Shown one piece after another: positions 12,462 through 23,431 of a stretch of 64,000 nt of DNA. Both the position numbers and the translations under genes were made by a program. Every line of letters begins with the position of its first letter. The first letter of the stretch is position 1. Below the pieces are notes generated by a model that worked only from the letters and a program-made list of their open reading frames with translations, had not been told where the DNA came from and ran no database searches. Source of the DNA: Casuarius casuarius (taxonomy: Eukaryota > Chordata > Aves > Casuariiformes > Casuariidae). The stretch lies in assembly GCA_003342895.1 (NCBI GenBank), contig PTFA01000413.1, positions 409,304 through 473,303 of the forward strand, in the 5' to 3' direction.

Positions 12462-12554
12462 TATCCTGCAGTCCTGATGTGAAATAATTAGAAGTAATTC
12501 CCTCGATCAGCTGACTTATATGTGAATAATGACAAATACTGCAGGATCTGGCCC
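12462..12554. mobile_element. Palindromic MITE-like element with GGATC-type ends
   Basis: The left end TATCCTGCAG (12462-12471) mirrors the right end CTGCAGGATCTGGCCC (12539-12554). The interior carries GATGTGAAATAATTAG and TTATATGTGAATAATG, decayed versions of the 'CTCATGTGAGTAAT' arms flanking a 'CCATTGACTTCAATGG' centre in this well-known reptile/bird palindromic repeat. The full length of about 93 bp fits the family. There is no coding capacity, and I know of no autonomous partner. Confidence 0.6.
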
Positions 12555-13636
12555 TGCACTGCTCTCATGTAAATGTGGCTTTGCACACATAGTCACGTTC
12601 ATTTGCAACCAGTGGATGTATTACTTTGATCATTTAACAAAACGAGCAGAGCAGGTAATTAATTGTGGCTAATAAGTATTTGCTCAGTATTTGCAGGTAT
12701 GAGCGGATCATGGTTGTTCTGCCTCCGGGGCTATCTGTGCATAATTTCCTTTGTTTGGTGATCTAATGTGCGTTTCAGATGCCAGGGCAGAGTCACATAA
12801 TCCTTTTATGGTGGAACCTGTGTGTTTACTAATACCCACATACAGTATGTGTGAATATATCTGCGGCTAGTCTCTGCCCGCCTACGTGCTGTTGCGTGTC
12901 GTGGAGCGGTGTGGTGGATACCTGCCCATTTCAGGAGCCAGGAGTATTCCTTGGCCAAATGCAGCATGCTAAAATCACATGCTACCCAAACCACTCCAGC
13001 TCTCAAGGCAATTTCTTGTGCTTTGCCCATCAACAGATGATTTATATTAGTGAGTTGCAGAGTCAGCATTTTCCTCGATAAATCTTATTCTCCAATGCAC
13101 ATTATTGAAATGGAGGAGTTAGTGGGTTCACAGATCAGATTTTCCCCCTTAGCACACTACAAGGTGCACGTCCTCCTACGCTGGTGCCGTAGCATCGTTC
13201 ACTGGAGGGTGGCTTTTCTGTGAGCCCACAGGATATGTGGCAAAGCCACCACTGACTCCAGCCCTTCTGCAACTTGTCGAATGGTCCAAAGAGTGCCCTT
13301 AGAGTTTCCTTCTTGGAGATGGACGTTTAAGTGCTCCTCCAGCAAATACCACTGACAGCAAAGGCAGATAAATGTTAAACTTCCTTTGAGTTCCACAAGA
13401 GGTCCCAGCTGGTCTTTTTCTTCCAGCCGTGACCCTGGGGCAGAAGGCGATGCTTTCTGTTTCCTCTCATAGTATGCAAAACAAAACATTAATAAGGCTT
13501 GAAATGGCTGTTCTTCTCCATGTATAGTTTAGGGGCTTTTCCCAAAAAATCTCACTGGACGCAGGGTGGCCTAAGACTTTCTAAGCACTGTGGCTGACAT
13601 CTATTTATTTTATCACAGGGCTTTGCAGTTGGATGA
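12555..13636. other. Unique non-coding sequence
   Basis: No gene or transposon recognised. Open frames of 76-96 codons on both strands show no known domain. Confidence 0.55.
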
Positions 13637-13672
13637 ATTTCACCTATAGTTTCTATTTCACCTATATTACAG
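13637..13672. repeat. 18-bp tandem duplication at the end of a CR1 fragment
   Basis: ATTTCACCTATAGTTTCT is followed at once by ATTTCACCTATATTACAG, sharing the first 13 bases. It touches the 3' end of the CR1 fragment to its right. CR1 elements typically end in two or more short direct repeats, so this could be the decayed or slipped terminal repeat of that copy. Confidence 0.6.
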
Positions 13673-13850
13673 AATTTTAAGACCAGCAGGAACCATTACA
13701 GTCATCTTGGCTAGCTCCCATAAGCCAGAGGATTTCACTCAGTGACTCCTGCATTGAGCTTGTGGTCGAGCTAGAGCACATAGTTTAAAAATACATCCAA
13801 CCTTGATTTAAAAACTCAAGGGACAGGGAATTTGCCCTGCATAGTTTACT
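13669..13850 (-). mobile_element. CR1 LINE 3' end, old copy
   Basis: In plus-strand order the segment has AGAATTTTAAGACCAGCAGG, AACCATTACAGTCATCTTGG, CTAGCTCCCATAAG, ACATCCAACCTTGATTTAAA and AACTCAAGGGACAGGGAAT. These match the antisense 3' region of old CR1 LINEs in turtles and birds ('AGGCCAGAAGGGACC ... TCATCTAGTC ... CATCCAATCTTGATTTAAAA ... GGAGAATCCACC'). The element therefore lies on the minus strand with its 3' end near 13669. Only the 3' region is left; this 5' truncation is normal for CR1. No reverse transcriptase remains. Confidence 0.75.
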
Positions 13851-14445
13851 ACCAGTCCCGGCTTGTTCTTGTAGATCAGTAATCTGGCTTATACAATTCA
13901 GGCTGTACAAAAAGAGGAAGCCAGATGTAATGGTCTCTCCCTTCACAGCTCCCCACAGTACCTCAGTCGAGACTAAGACCTACCTATATTGAGATTTATT
14001 TCTTACAAATCAATGCACAAATATTTTCAGGATTTCAAAGAAATAACAACATCCTGAGTGCTAGAATTCCTTCTTTAAACTATTTACAGTGATGTTCCTA
14101 TATGTTATACAAAAATAGAAGTTTCCCTGCAGTTGAAGTGTTTATTTGTATACTTGAAGTCCTGACTGTGGGAAATAGTGAAGGTGAAAAAAACTGATGG
14201 TGTTTAACAAGTCAACACAGAGCTGGAAGTTGACAGTTTGCTTTCTAAGAAGAAAATGTGCATTGCGGGAGCTGAACGGGTGTCTTGAGCTACATCAGCT
14301 GTGCTGCAGCCAAGGTCTGTGTGAGCAGACCTGTAAAATGCACCGTGACCACAGTGAACCTTGTTCTCCAGTCAGGCTCCCCGCGAGCTTGTCCTTCTGA
14401 AAGTCTGCTGAGTCCATTCCCCTCGTTTCTGTGTTGATAACAGGA

Positions 14446-14475
14446 TCCCAGTATTCAAGCTGAAGCCTCACCTTG
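14446..14475 (-). mobile_element. Possible CR1 fragment
   Basis: CAGTATTCAAGCTGAAGCCT followed by CACC resembles the antisense CR1 segment 'CAATACTCCAGATGTGGCCTCACC'. The similarity stops soon afterwards. It could belong to the same insertion as 13669-13850, cut by intervening unrecognisable sequence, or be chance. Confidence 0.3.
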
Positions 14476-17400
14476 TTCAGGTGTGCTCGATATGGGAACG
14501 CACGGCGCAGGTTGTGGAGCAGCGCTCTCAACCTTTGCTGACCCCTTGGCAGCAGTATTTTGGCGACTAGCACGCTTCAGGCAACATCATGTTTTGGACC
14601 ATGGCAGAAGTGTTTCTTTTGGTCAGAAAGCAGACGAAGGGCTCTGCGGGCGGCACTGTCCCGGGGCCGTACTCTCTCTGATAGGAATCAGAATAAATGG
14701 GGGCAGGGCACCAAAAAGTTATGTAACATTAGACAAGTCCAGGTTAAGGTCCTATGATAATGAAACAGAGGTTGCCCATAGCAGCGATCACTCGCCTGAA
14801 TCATTCCTTTTTTTAACCTGTAAATGTCTTATCAAAGTTTGGAAGAGAAGCCTATACTAACAAGCACGGTGAAGAATACCTTATCAGCTGGAACTTAAGT
14901 TAATATTTGCCCATTTATCTAAGGCTTTGCTTGTGGATCAGAAGAATAATTGCATCAATAGCAATTGATTAGCCATTAATATCTGTAACAGCTGTTAAGC
15001 CACTGTGAACTCGTAAATGGGCTAACTGGTGTAAAACTGGCAGAGTGCCATTTGCCTCCAGCAAACCCTTAGGAACCTGCCCCAGGACGTGATCAGGGAC
15101 ACGACTGTGTTCTTCCGAGGGGGCTGCTGCTGCGTCTTGCAACATGCAGAGCCCTTAAAATGGAAGCCTCGTAGCAAATGGTTTCCTGGATAATCATTTT
15201 GTCCTGAATCACGGTGAAAACTCGAAAGCATAGAAAATTTACAATTACAGAAAAATTTCTGAGAAAATTCCAAGCCCCATTTTTGACTGGATGAATTGTT
15301 AAGTTTTTCTTTGATAATTTTAAGCATCTCTTCTGCTTTGCTTACTTCAGTTTTTACTAAATGAAAAATTCTTCTCTTCTGAAAAATTGAACTTCTTTGA
15401 ATTACCTGAACTTGAACTGAATTCACCTTTGTGTTACTAATAGCTTGGTGTTTCATTGGCAAGAACTAAAAGAATAAAAATTAAGACCCTGTGTAAGTTT
15501 ATTCATCATGCAAATATCTATTATTTCAGTATTTAGCTCATATTGAGGCTATAATCTTTGCATGTCTTTGATAAGGCACATTTAACATAGTATGTAGGGT
15601 ACTTGCCATTAAAATGTGTCATTTACTAATGCAGTTATTCTCTGTGCTTGTATTACAGTATGTCTGAATCACCAAATGATGATAATTAGTTTTAATGGTA
15701 TGTAAATGACACCATTATGCATATATACATATGTGCACAAAGAAGACTCTAGGACAGGAAAGCATATTGACCACGGCTAACTAGTAAAGAAAAGAAAAAG
15801 AGTCTTCATGTGGAAATAAGAAATTAGATAAAAAATCTCCCTCTTGCATTTAATTTCAGGATTGATGCATGTCTTACATTGTGTAGGAACAAGATTTCAG
15901 TACCTCTTGGAATAGTTCACTGATGGCAGCAGATGCCCTTATCATCATGTTCCCCAACAGAAATCCCATTGACACTGATGGGACCCCGCTTCTACCCGAG
16001 GTCTTTCAGCGTGGGATGCACCGGGCGCTCTCGCGCAGGTGTGATATGAGCTGACCCCTCAAATGACAATGAGCGAGAATTCACCCAAGGCTCCGATTAT
16101 TTCCATCTGCAAAGGAAGGATGCACTTGACACAGGTGTCTACTGGCCTTTTCAACACTAAATGGCTGGTCTCCAACTGGCTCAATGGTGGGACTATTCAC
16201 ACAGGAAGGGGAAACATGCCTGTGTGCACGCTTCCTTTTACAGCTAATCCTCATGCCACAAAGAACCTGTCTGAGATATTTCAACATGGTTCAGATTCAA
16301 CTGTTCATCTAGAGAAAAAGTTTGACACAGGTATTTGCTGCTCATTTCATCTTAAACAGCCTAGAAGAACTGGCCGTCATTTGCACTGAACTCTGAAATC
16401 ATCAGCCCCAGAGCAAGCAGTCTTTTATTTCTTTCTTTTAAACTGAAGAAACCCAGCACGCTCTAGCTTTACTTTTCAGTTTTTGCAGTTTCATTTATTT
16501 TTTCCCTAACAGGGACAAGCCTTAAGCACAGGTGGCTGCTGTGGTTCTTTATTTCTGCTGATACCTATTGACCTGCCAACTGGCTATTCTCTTGGTAATA
16601 GTAAACAGGTTCCTAATGGTTAAACTTCCTTCCATTTAAATTCTGTAGTCCAAAAATAATCTAGTATTTTATTAGCCAGGGAACATATTATTAAACACAT
16701 ACATCATTCTTACCAGACTGTACCTCTGTAAACCTAAGTACTTTTAAGTCAATATTTTAGGTTTTGTTGTTTTTTTCTTTTAAAAATTTTGGGATAGGAC
16801 TCCAAACAATGGAAATTAAAAAGTGGATTGAGTGATTGGTATGTAAGTAGAAGGCCTGGAAGCTAGAAGCTATACACAGTTTTGACAGTGTTTGAAACTA
16901 CATGAGAAAGAGTATCTGACAAGTAGCAGGCTTCTTGCTGGCTGTGGTAGACTCAGAAGTCAATAGCTGATTTCGAGGAGTATATTTCTCTGGATTATCT
17001 TGGTTTATATGAGTTATGACACCTAGATTTTTTATTTTTTGCTATTTACGTTACTTGTTTAAATTGTAAAAATCCACCATACTCTCTCAGCTATTAGAAG
17101 GAAGGAAAGATCTTCCTGACATCAGCTAGATGACCCCTTGAGCTAACTGACTGTGGAAGAATCGGAGCTCTCATATGTTAATGTGATCTGGGCAAGACCC
17201 CTCGCGGCGTAGCCAAACCATATGGAATTTATATCTCAGTCGGTATACGGGTCTTTACTCCAGGATATGGTAATGCTCTCATTGACTTTCTGAATCTTTG
17301 TGAATGAGTGTTAGCGCTCGTGGAGCTGACAGACTGATATCACAGGCTAGGCCAAAGTACGGTCCAACAGGCTCTGGTCAAGCTCTTGCACACGCTGCTC

Positions 17401-18360
17401 TGCCAAAGGACTTCAGCCTTCACCTACAACACCCTTGTTTTTCCATTACTAAGACTTTCCTAAACCTACAGAGCCAAAGAGACATATTAACACATGCGTG
17501 CATGCCAGAGGCACGGTATGTCTCAGGAAGCATGCTCATTATATAACAATGGCTAGAGCAAGGCAGGTTTGTTTTTTCATCCGAGTTAATCTTAGCCACC
17601 TTAGTTAATAGCATTTAGGTCACCTAGAGCATTATATAAGTGAACTGTAGCTGGCCAGTGTTTCAGACTGAATTTCCTTTGCGGTATTATGGAAAAAGAC
17701 AGTTTACTTTTCCTCTCGTCGTATCGTTTGGATGTCACACGGGTACTATCCGGCCGGGCTGTGCTCTTTTGGAGACGTTTGCCAGTTAAATAGCAGTGGC
17801 CCCCCTCATCCGGCCAGCCGGCCGCATGGCTGCCGAAGCAGTACGGTACCGACTGCCACCACCACCGTGGCTGCTGCTTCTCGTTCTCGCCTTTTGTTTT
17901 GCAAAATATGTCCTTACTCTGCCTCGAGGGAGATATATTGTTCTACCTTTTGAAATTTTAACTCAAAAAAAAATTTTTTTTAGATTCTTCGGTTCTTCAA
18001 ACAGCTCCTGGCCACGAATGCGTGATCTCCTGTTTGTCAGTAGAGGAGAAGGCTCAAGGGGGGGCTGTGGACTAAGTGGTGTGAAGATCAAATGGCCTCA
18101 TCTAGAAACTAGGCCTGGTCAAAATGGTTTTTTTTCCCCCCCGCTTTAGTAACTCTTAATGATAAAGGTCCTCGACCAGGTTTTCTCTGGAAAACAATAG
18201 TGGGTTTGGAAGTTTTCTTTGTTCTCTTTAAGAGAAGTTCTCCAAAATCAGGCTGCCTTTTTTAGTCATTCCTGTTATGTATCCATCCCCCTAACTCCAT
18301 ATAAAATTAAAAACCTGTATTTCATAGTAATGTTTTAGTGTAGAAACACACTTTTCAGGC
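14476..18360. other. Unique non-coding sequence
   Basis: No gene recognised. The longest frames (125 codons plus at 14483, 146 codons minus at 15022, 108 codons plus at 16063) have no known domain. A possible palindromic fossil lies at 15959 (listed separately). Confidence 0.55.
15959..15998. mobile_element. Possible palindromic MITE-like fragment
   Basis: AGAAATCCCATTGACACTGA followed by TGGGACCCCGC matches the 'GAAATCCCATTGACTTCAATGGGAC' centre of the palindromic repeat class seen elsewhere in this window. The ends are not recognisable. Confidence 0.4.
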
Positions 18361-18379
18361 CTCATGAGCCCTTCTTGTG

Positions 18380-18720
18380 CAAAGTGAAACGAAAGCCCGT
18401 GGAGAGAGCTGGCGAGGAGAGGAGACGTGGAAGAGCGCTGGTGGGGCCTGGGGCAGGTCTGCTCCTCCAACTCGCCCCCTTGCAGAGCGTCCGTGGGGAA
18501 GGGCTGGCCTTCCTGGAGGAGAGGTAGTGCTGGCAGGGGCCATGGCGGTGGCCCGGAGGAGGCAGCGGCGCGGGGAGTCGCGGCATTCCTGCCGGGAGCT
18601 CCCCGGCCCCGCGGGGCGGCCGGGCTTCACGTCTCCGCGGCAGCCTCACCCAACCGCTGCCCTTGGTGCCTTTGCTGTGCCCCCAGCGCCACGGGCACAA
18701 ATAATTTTGGCTAACCTGGT
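18380..18720. promoter_or_regulatory. Short CpG-rich pocket (CpG-island-like)
   Basis: I count roughly 27 CpG in about 360 bp, with about 17 concentrated in 18541-18660. The flanks are AT-rich and CpG-poor. A GGCCATGGCGG context sits at 18541, giving an 85-codon frame (18542-18799), but its product is a low-complexity Arg/Pro/Ala-rich peptide. In birds such pockets may mark promoters of unannotated transcripts, enhancers, or GC-biased conversion. No TATA box, splice pattern or known exon supports a gene here. Confidence 0.45.
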
Positions 18721-18829
18721 ACTGACGTTTGATTTAATAAATTCTTCTAAGCGCAACAAAGGAAGAGAGAAGATCCCTTTGGTGGCTGAGCCGGCTTAAA
18801 TGAGCCGAATGCTTTCTAATTAACAGTCC

Positions 18830-19530
18830 CGCGGTTCGCTTCCCGTGCTCCGCTTCGTACACAGCAGAGTGAACAATTCTTTTAAAGCATTCAGATAAAT
18901 CTTTGTTTTAAAGGAGTGCAGAAATGCGATTGTAGCCGCTGACCACCACCAGCGATCATCAGGCCGTCCAGCGCTGGGTCGCTCTCCCCGAATGCTTGCC
19001 AATATTTTCTCAGCAAACTCCCTATTGATTGCATAAATACAGTGCCGTACCCATGAGGTAGTGTTGACCTGTCACATAGTAAAGATGTGGCAAGCCCCAT
19101 AATTCATTACCAGTTGGAAATAGAACATCATTGGAGAGATAAGGATAACAATGACTTTCCATCCAATGATAAATTACTAGCAGCTGCATTATTTTCCCTC
19201 ACTTATATATGGCTCTCTTTATTGAATTTAGCTTGAGATAAATAAATGATCTGCCAGGAGCCTGGTTAATATTACTTCTCTGGGACCCATTTCAGGCCCA
19301 ACTAGGCTTTTGCTGATAATATCTTTAAGCTTTTCAGTAGGGAGAGACATAACATTTGTTTCTGACAAGAACCCTATGTCGCCTTATCTGTTTCATTTGA
19401 GAGGCCGTCGACCTCAGCTTCTTTAGTTAAAATGAGAGCTTTACTGTAGAGGCTAAGTTCTTGAACTTGACTCTCTTCTTACAATGAGATTATATGTCCT
19501 GGTTGTAAATTTGAAGCCACACATGATATA
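18830..19530. promoter_or_regulatory. Candidate conserved non-coding element
   Basis: A long repeat-free AT-rich block with many homeodomain-like words (ATAATTCATTAC, CCTGGTTAATATTAC, GATAAATTACTAG). It also has GATA-like words (GAGATAAGGATAAC, CCTTATCTG). It sits between two CpG-rich pockets. The texture is that of a distal enhancer next to a developmental gene, but I could not test conservation. Confidence 0.35.
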
Positions 19531-19949
19531 CAGTTATTCTTAGCATTTCCTGTTGATCACGGGGTGGTATTGATTGCCTTGCTTTTGAATCTTTTTCCTA
19601 CTGGTTTGAAAAGAAATACCCTATTTTTTATTATTATTTTTCATCCCGTAATAATCTGCAGGATTGTCAGTGCACATTTATATTTAACTTTATGCATTTG
19701 TCCTATTTAAAAATGACAGCTTTTTTCAGATTTGCTCCCTCCTCCTTCCATCTGAGGAAGAAGGCAGCTAAACAACTAAGTATCACTTGGTTAAAAAATA
19801 AAAAGCCCGGTCTAAGAACAATAGATTAACTCTTTCTGTGAATCGACATGCCAAGGAAAGACCTTGAACTCCTGGAATTCTCTTTATTACCATTAATAAT
19901 TTATCTGCTACTGCAGCGATCCTGGCCTTTGCAGACATTGTTGGAAAAG

Positions 19950-20060
19950 GAAGGCGGGGGCCGGAGGGGAGGCGCGAGGCGGGGGGCACGCGTGGGCTGG
20001 GCTGCGCTCCTGCGGCGGCCCTGTGTGCCCCCCTTTGCGGGGCCAGTCCGGTTACTTCTG
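19950..20060. other. Abrupt GC-rich, G-run-rich pocket
   Basis: About 100 bp of very GC-rich sequence sits inside AT-rich, CNE-like DNA. G-runs occur at 19956-19960, 19966-19969, 19981-19986, 19994-19996 and 19999-20001, so a long-loop G-quadruplex on the plus strand is possible. There are about 12 CpG. It has no recognisable gene or repeat. The sharp edges suggest either an insertion or a local GC-biased expansion. Confidence 0.5.
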
Positions 20061-20399
20061 GAAGCCCTATTGTCGGGGTGTGGATTAAAATCAGACAGTT
20101 GCCATTTTTCATAAAGTGTGAATTAGAGAAAATTTAACCCAACCACTTCTGATAAATCCTCTCGTAAGTAAACTGGCTGGTGGCGTTAAATGTAAGTCCA
20201 GCCAGAGTTTGATTCACATTACAGGGAACAAAGAACCAGTTCTGTCTATTTTAACACTCCATCACCATTATTGTTATTTATACTGTGGTAATGCCGAGAG
20301 GCTCCGGCTGAGTTTGGAGCCCCCGTCTGCTAAATGCATAATCAGACTTGCCTCAGAGGGGCTACGGTATGCGTAGACCAGACAGAAAAAGGCGAGGGA

Positions 20400-20500
20400 A
20401 AGAAGTATTATACCTTCCCGGCCCTTTTGCTTTGCAGTTGGGAAACTGAGGCACAGAGAAGGAAAGCAATGCGCAATAGCCAAGAGGTTGTCGGAGTTGC
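20400..20500 (-). repeat. L2/MIR-like tail fragment
   Basis: GGGAAACTGAGGCACAGAGA followed by AGGAAAG at 20440-20466 is the classic antisense block of MIR and L2-type repeats ('CTCTGTGCCTCAGTTTCCC' on the sense strand). Flanking similarity is weak, and the edges are estimates. Confidence 0.6.
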
Positions 20501-20939
20501 TGCCAAGTGCCTTGATGTAAGACCATCTCCTGCCGGTTTTTTGGGGGTCACCTGTCTACTTTACACTTTCCCACTGGGCAAAAAGAAGATAAAATGGGAA
20601 TCTAGCAATAAATTTCTTTTATCTGATGTTAGAAGAATTTGCGATTGGGAAAAAAGGCACACCCTAAATAGCATCTCACATAGATTTGTGTAACAGAAGA
20701 TGTAATCTGCACACATATTAATTTTAATTTGAAAAATGTCTTGTCTTGAAAAGAAATAAGGAAAATTTGCTTTTTTATATAATAGGAATAGTTTTGGCAT
20801 GTACCGGTCATTTCCCCTGTCAAATCACAAGATAAAAAATACTGCACAATGCTCCTCAAAGCATAAAGATTAATATTTATTAAATCAGAAAAATAAGATA
20901 GTCATGTGATGCACGATCTGTGTCAGCCATTTCCTGTTG

Positions 20940-21200
20940 ATTTTAAGAGGCTGACAGGATCTTCTCACCAATAATTATTAGCTAAGCTCTTCAAAAATTA
21001 ATTTCACATACGGTCACAAACACAGCCAGCAGGGAAGAAGGGGATGGTGGATATCAAATAAATTATTTGCTGCCAATGGATGATAATGCGTTTTCCATTT
21101 CTGCAGCGCTGCCATTCTAATGTTTCCCCGAGTACCCTGAAAGCATTGGGATGATATTCGCACACTCGCACAAAGCCCAATTAAAGAGGCTTCATGCAGA
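20940..21200. promoter_or_regulatory. Candidate conserved non-coding element
   Basis: Repeat-free sequence with AATAATTATTAGC, CAAAAATTAATTTCAC and CCCAATTAAAGAGG words plus GGATGATAATGCG. The texture matches that of the block at 18830-19530. It is a suggestion only. Confidence 0.25.
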
Positions 21201-22004
21201 GCTTTCCCGAGCAGACTGCGGTAACTCCTGCGCCGTGCGGGTACGTGATGTGGGGAGGGAGCAGGACTGCACAGGGCACTGCGGCGAGAGCATCCCCGGA
21301 GCATGCCGCGACAGTGCTGCTCCCAGGGGTTCCCAACCCAAACGCCGGTGGCTTTGTCGCCAGGTTCCTCGGCAGATCTTCAGTGTGATCTGCTGGGGCC
21401 AGGAGGTCTATGGATTGCTTCTTGGAGAGGTAAAGTCATCAGAGACCTGTTACTTCTGGCACAACTGTGTCAGTGCAGCAGGAAATGGGGATACCTATCG
21501 CTGGAAAACTTTTGCTCTGTGGTGAGTCGTTCTCACTGAGATCCCCGAGCGGTGGTGGCTAAATGCGGCCTCTCCCTTTGGTGAGATGGGAAAACACCAA
21601 GTGTGAGTGCAGCTGAGCAGCCTCAAATATGGCTCAACTAGGAATAGAACGCCTTTGCACTTAACTGATAGAACATCTTTCCCTGTAACTGCTGGTTATT
21701 GTTCCTATACCACTAGCAGTGACGCTGCTGCACTACCAGGCACGCAGGATGCATCTGCTGCTCGAGCCTTCATTCACTCTGCCATGGAGGACCCTTGATC
21801 CGTATTGCCTTTTCCACGGAAGTCACAGGTTAGCTGTGATTTTGCTATGCAAACCATGTCTGTTAGACAAAGAGGTTTCTTCCTCTGCTTTGAGGCTAGC
21901 AGAGAATATGATCTTTAGTGCACTGCTGAGAGGTTTTACAGCATTGCTCTCCAGACATCTTGGAGGAGGTTTTTTTGCGAGTTTTGGCAGAGGAGGCATA
22001 GCGT

Positions 22005-22060
22005 AGACATCGGTACTTGCAATTTTCCACCACTGTGCCTCAGTTTCATATCACACGTCT
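22005..22060 (+). repeat. Possible L2/MIR-like tail fragment
   Basis: CACTGTGCCTCAGTTTCATA at 22031-22050 carries the diagnostic 'CTGTGCCTCAGTTTC' block of L2/MIR-type repeats. Little else can be followed, so the boundaries are rough. Confidence 0.45.
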
Positions 22061-23417
22061 GTGCCCTGTTAGAGGCTGAACCAGATACCAGTACTTTGCA
22101 AGCAAGTTATTTTTTATTTTTCTATGTGTTACTTTTATGTATATGTATATGACTGTCTGTAGACCCAGTTTGGTTCAGGTGAACCACAGACTCCTCGTTT
22201 TTATTGCTTAGCCTCAACTCTGTCCACCTGTGAGCAGGAACCTGGCAGTAACTTTCATGCTAGCTGTCAGACGTAATCTTTGCAGTTAATTAGACTCAGG
22301 CTGATGTTTGTGGTGATGATTATTACCCCTTCTGCAGGAGTCACCACCCTTGCAGCTGACTTAAAGTAAAAGATAACAGCAGTGCTCCCTGTTTGCTTCA
22401 GTGGAAGGTGTGTTGAGTGAACCTGTCTTCTTCAGCAATGGTTCAGAAAAGTGGGGTAGTGTTAGTTGTTTGGAGCGTTAGTCATAGGGGCCTGGGCTAA
22501 GGCCAGCAGCTGAATTCACACTGTTGGTGGAGCAAGAAAAATGCCACTGATGTTGACCTTGCTGGAAATTTGAAGGCTCTGCTGTCCCTGTGCCACCAGC
22601 TGTCCAGACCTGCCTTTTAAAGACTGACTTGTATCTGCATTCAGGTTGCTAAACTTGTTTGGGGTTTTGTTATTTCACTTCTAGTGGTCCCAGATGAGCA
22701 AATTCCTCAATGATTTTGCTTTCCCATCAGCCAAAGGCACCACTCTGTGCTGTGGACTGAGGAAGCTAGAGAACAAGGCTGTCTTTAAGTGGAAAAAAAA
22801 ATACCCTGCCTTTCCCTCCTCAGATGTGTGCAAGTTAAACATGACTTCTTGTTTCTGTCATTCATCGTATTAAGAAAAGCCCAGACTGCCAAGTGCAGCC
22901 TCACTTGCCAGTTTCCAGGGGATGGCAAGCGAACGTCTCTGAATCACACAGCCTGAAGGAAGGGCCTTATCTGATGTGGTGCACCAGGCTCGACGGGGCT
23001 GCTGTATGCAGCTGCATCACCTTGGGTAAGAACTTCGGCAGAGCCTCTTAAAAATATCATGCCTGATGTTACATGCATTATGCCGAAGGACACAGGTGTT
23101 TATATTGACAGACTGAAGCCTTAACTGCTCTAAGTGGTTCTTTGGTGGTAGCATCTAGTTGAGCAATCTTCTGAACTGGTTTGATTCAGTTCGAAATTCC
23201 AGCTCTGCAGCAAGATTTTGGATCAAATGTGGTTTGACTCGTTATCATCTTCTCTTAGCCTTGTGTGTAGGTTGGAGATGCATTAATGTGTTGATGATGT
23301 AAGAGCAAGAACACCAGTTAAGGAAGACTTTCTTTACTTGTAGCCATTACTGCTGAAGAAGTTGTTCTGATGATTTACCCAGAAAGCCCTAAGTGTCCTT
23401 ATAAATGTAAAATATCC

Positions 23418-23431
23418 TTTTTTTTTTTTTT
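23418..23431. repeat. Poly(T) run, 14 nt
   Basis: Fourteen consecutive T with no adjacent retroposon body recognised. Confidence 0.9.

Noticed and set aside
17103..17150. CR1-like words (CATCAGCTAGATGACCCCTT)
   Set aside because: One 20-bp resemblance to a CR1 3' segment without the following GGTCCCTTCC block or any flanking match; too weak.
18114..18180. CCTGGTC ... GACCAGG inverted words
   Set aside because: Only 7-bp arms separated by more than 50 bp; expected by chance.
18542..18799. 85-codon frame with a good Kozak context in the CpG pocket
   Set aside because: The peptide is low-complexity Arg/Pro/Ala sequence, and the initiation context is expected in GC-rich DNA. No evidence of transcription or conservation.
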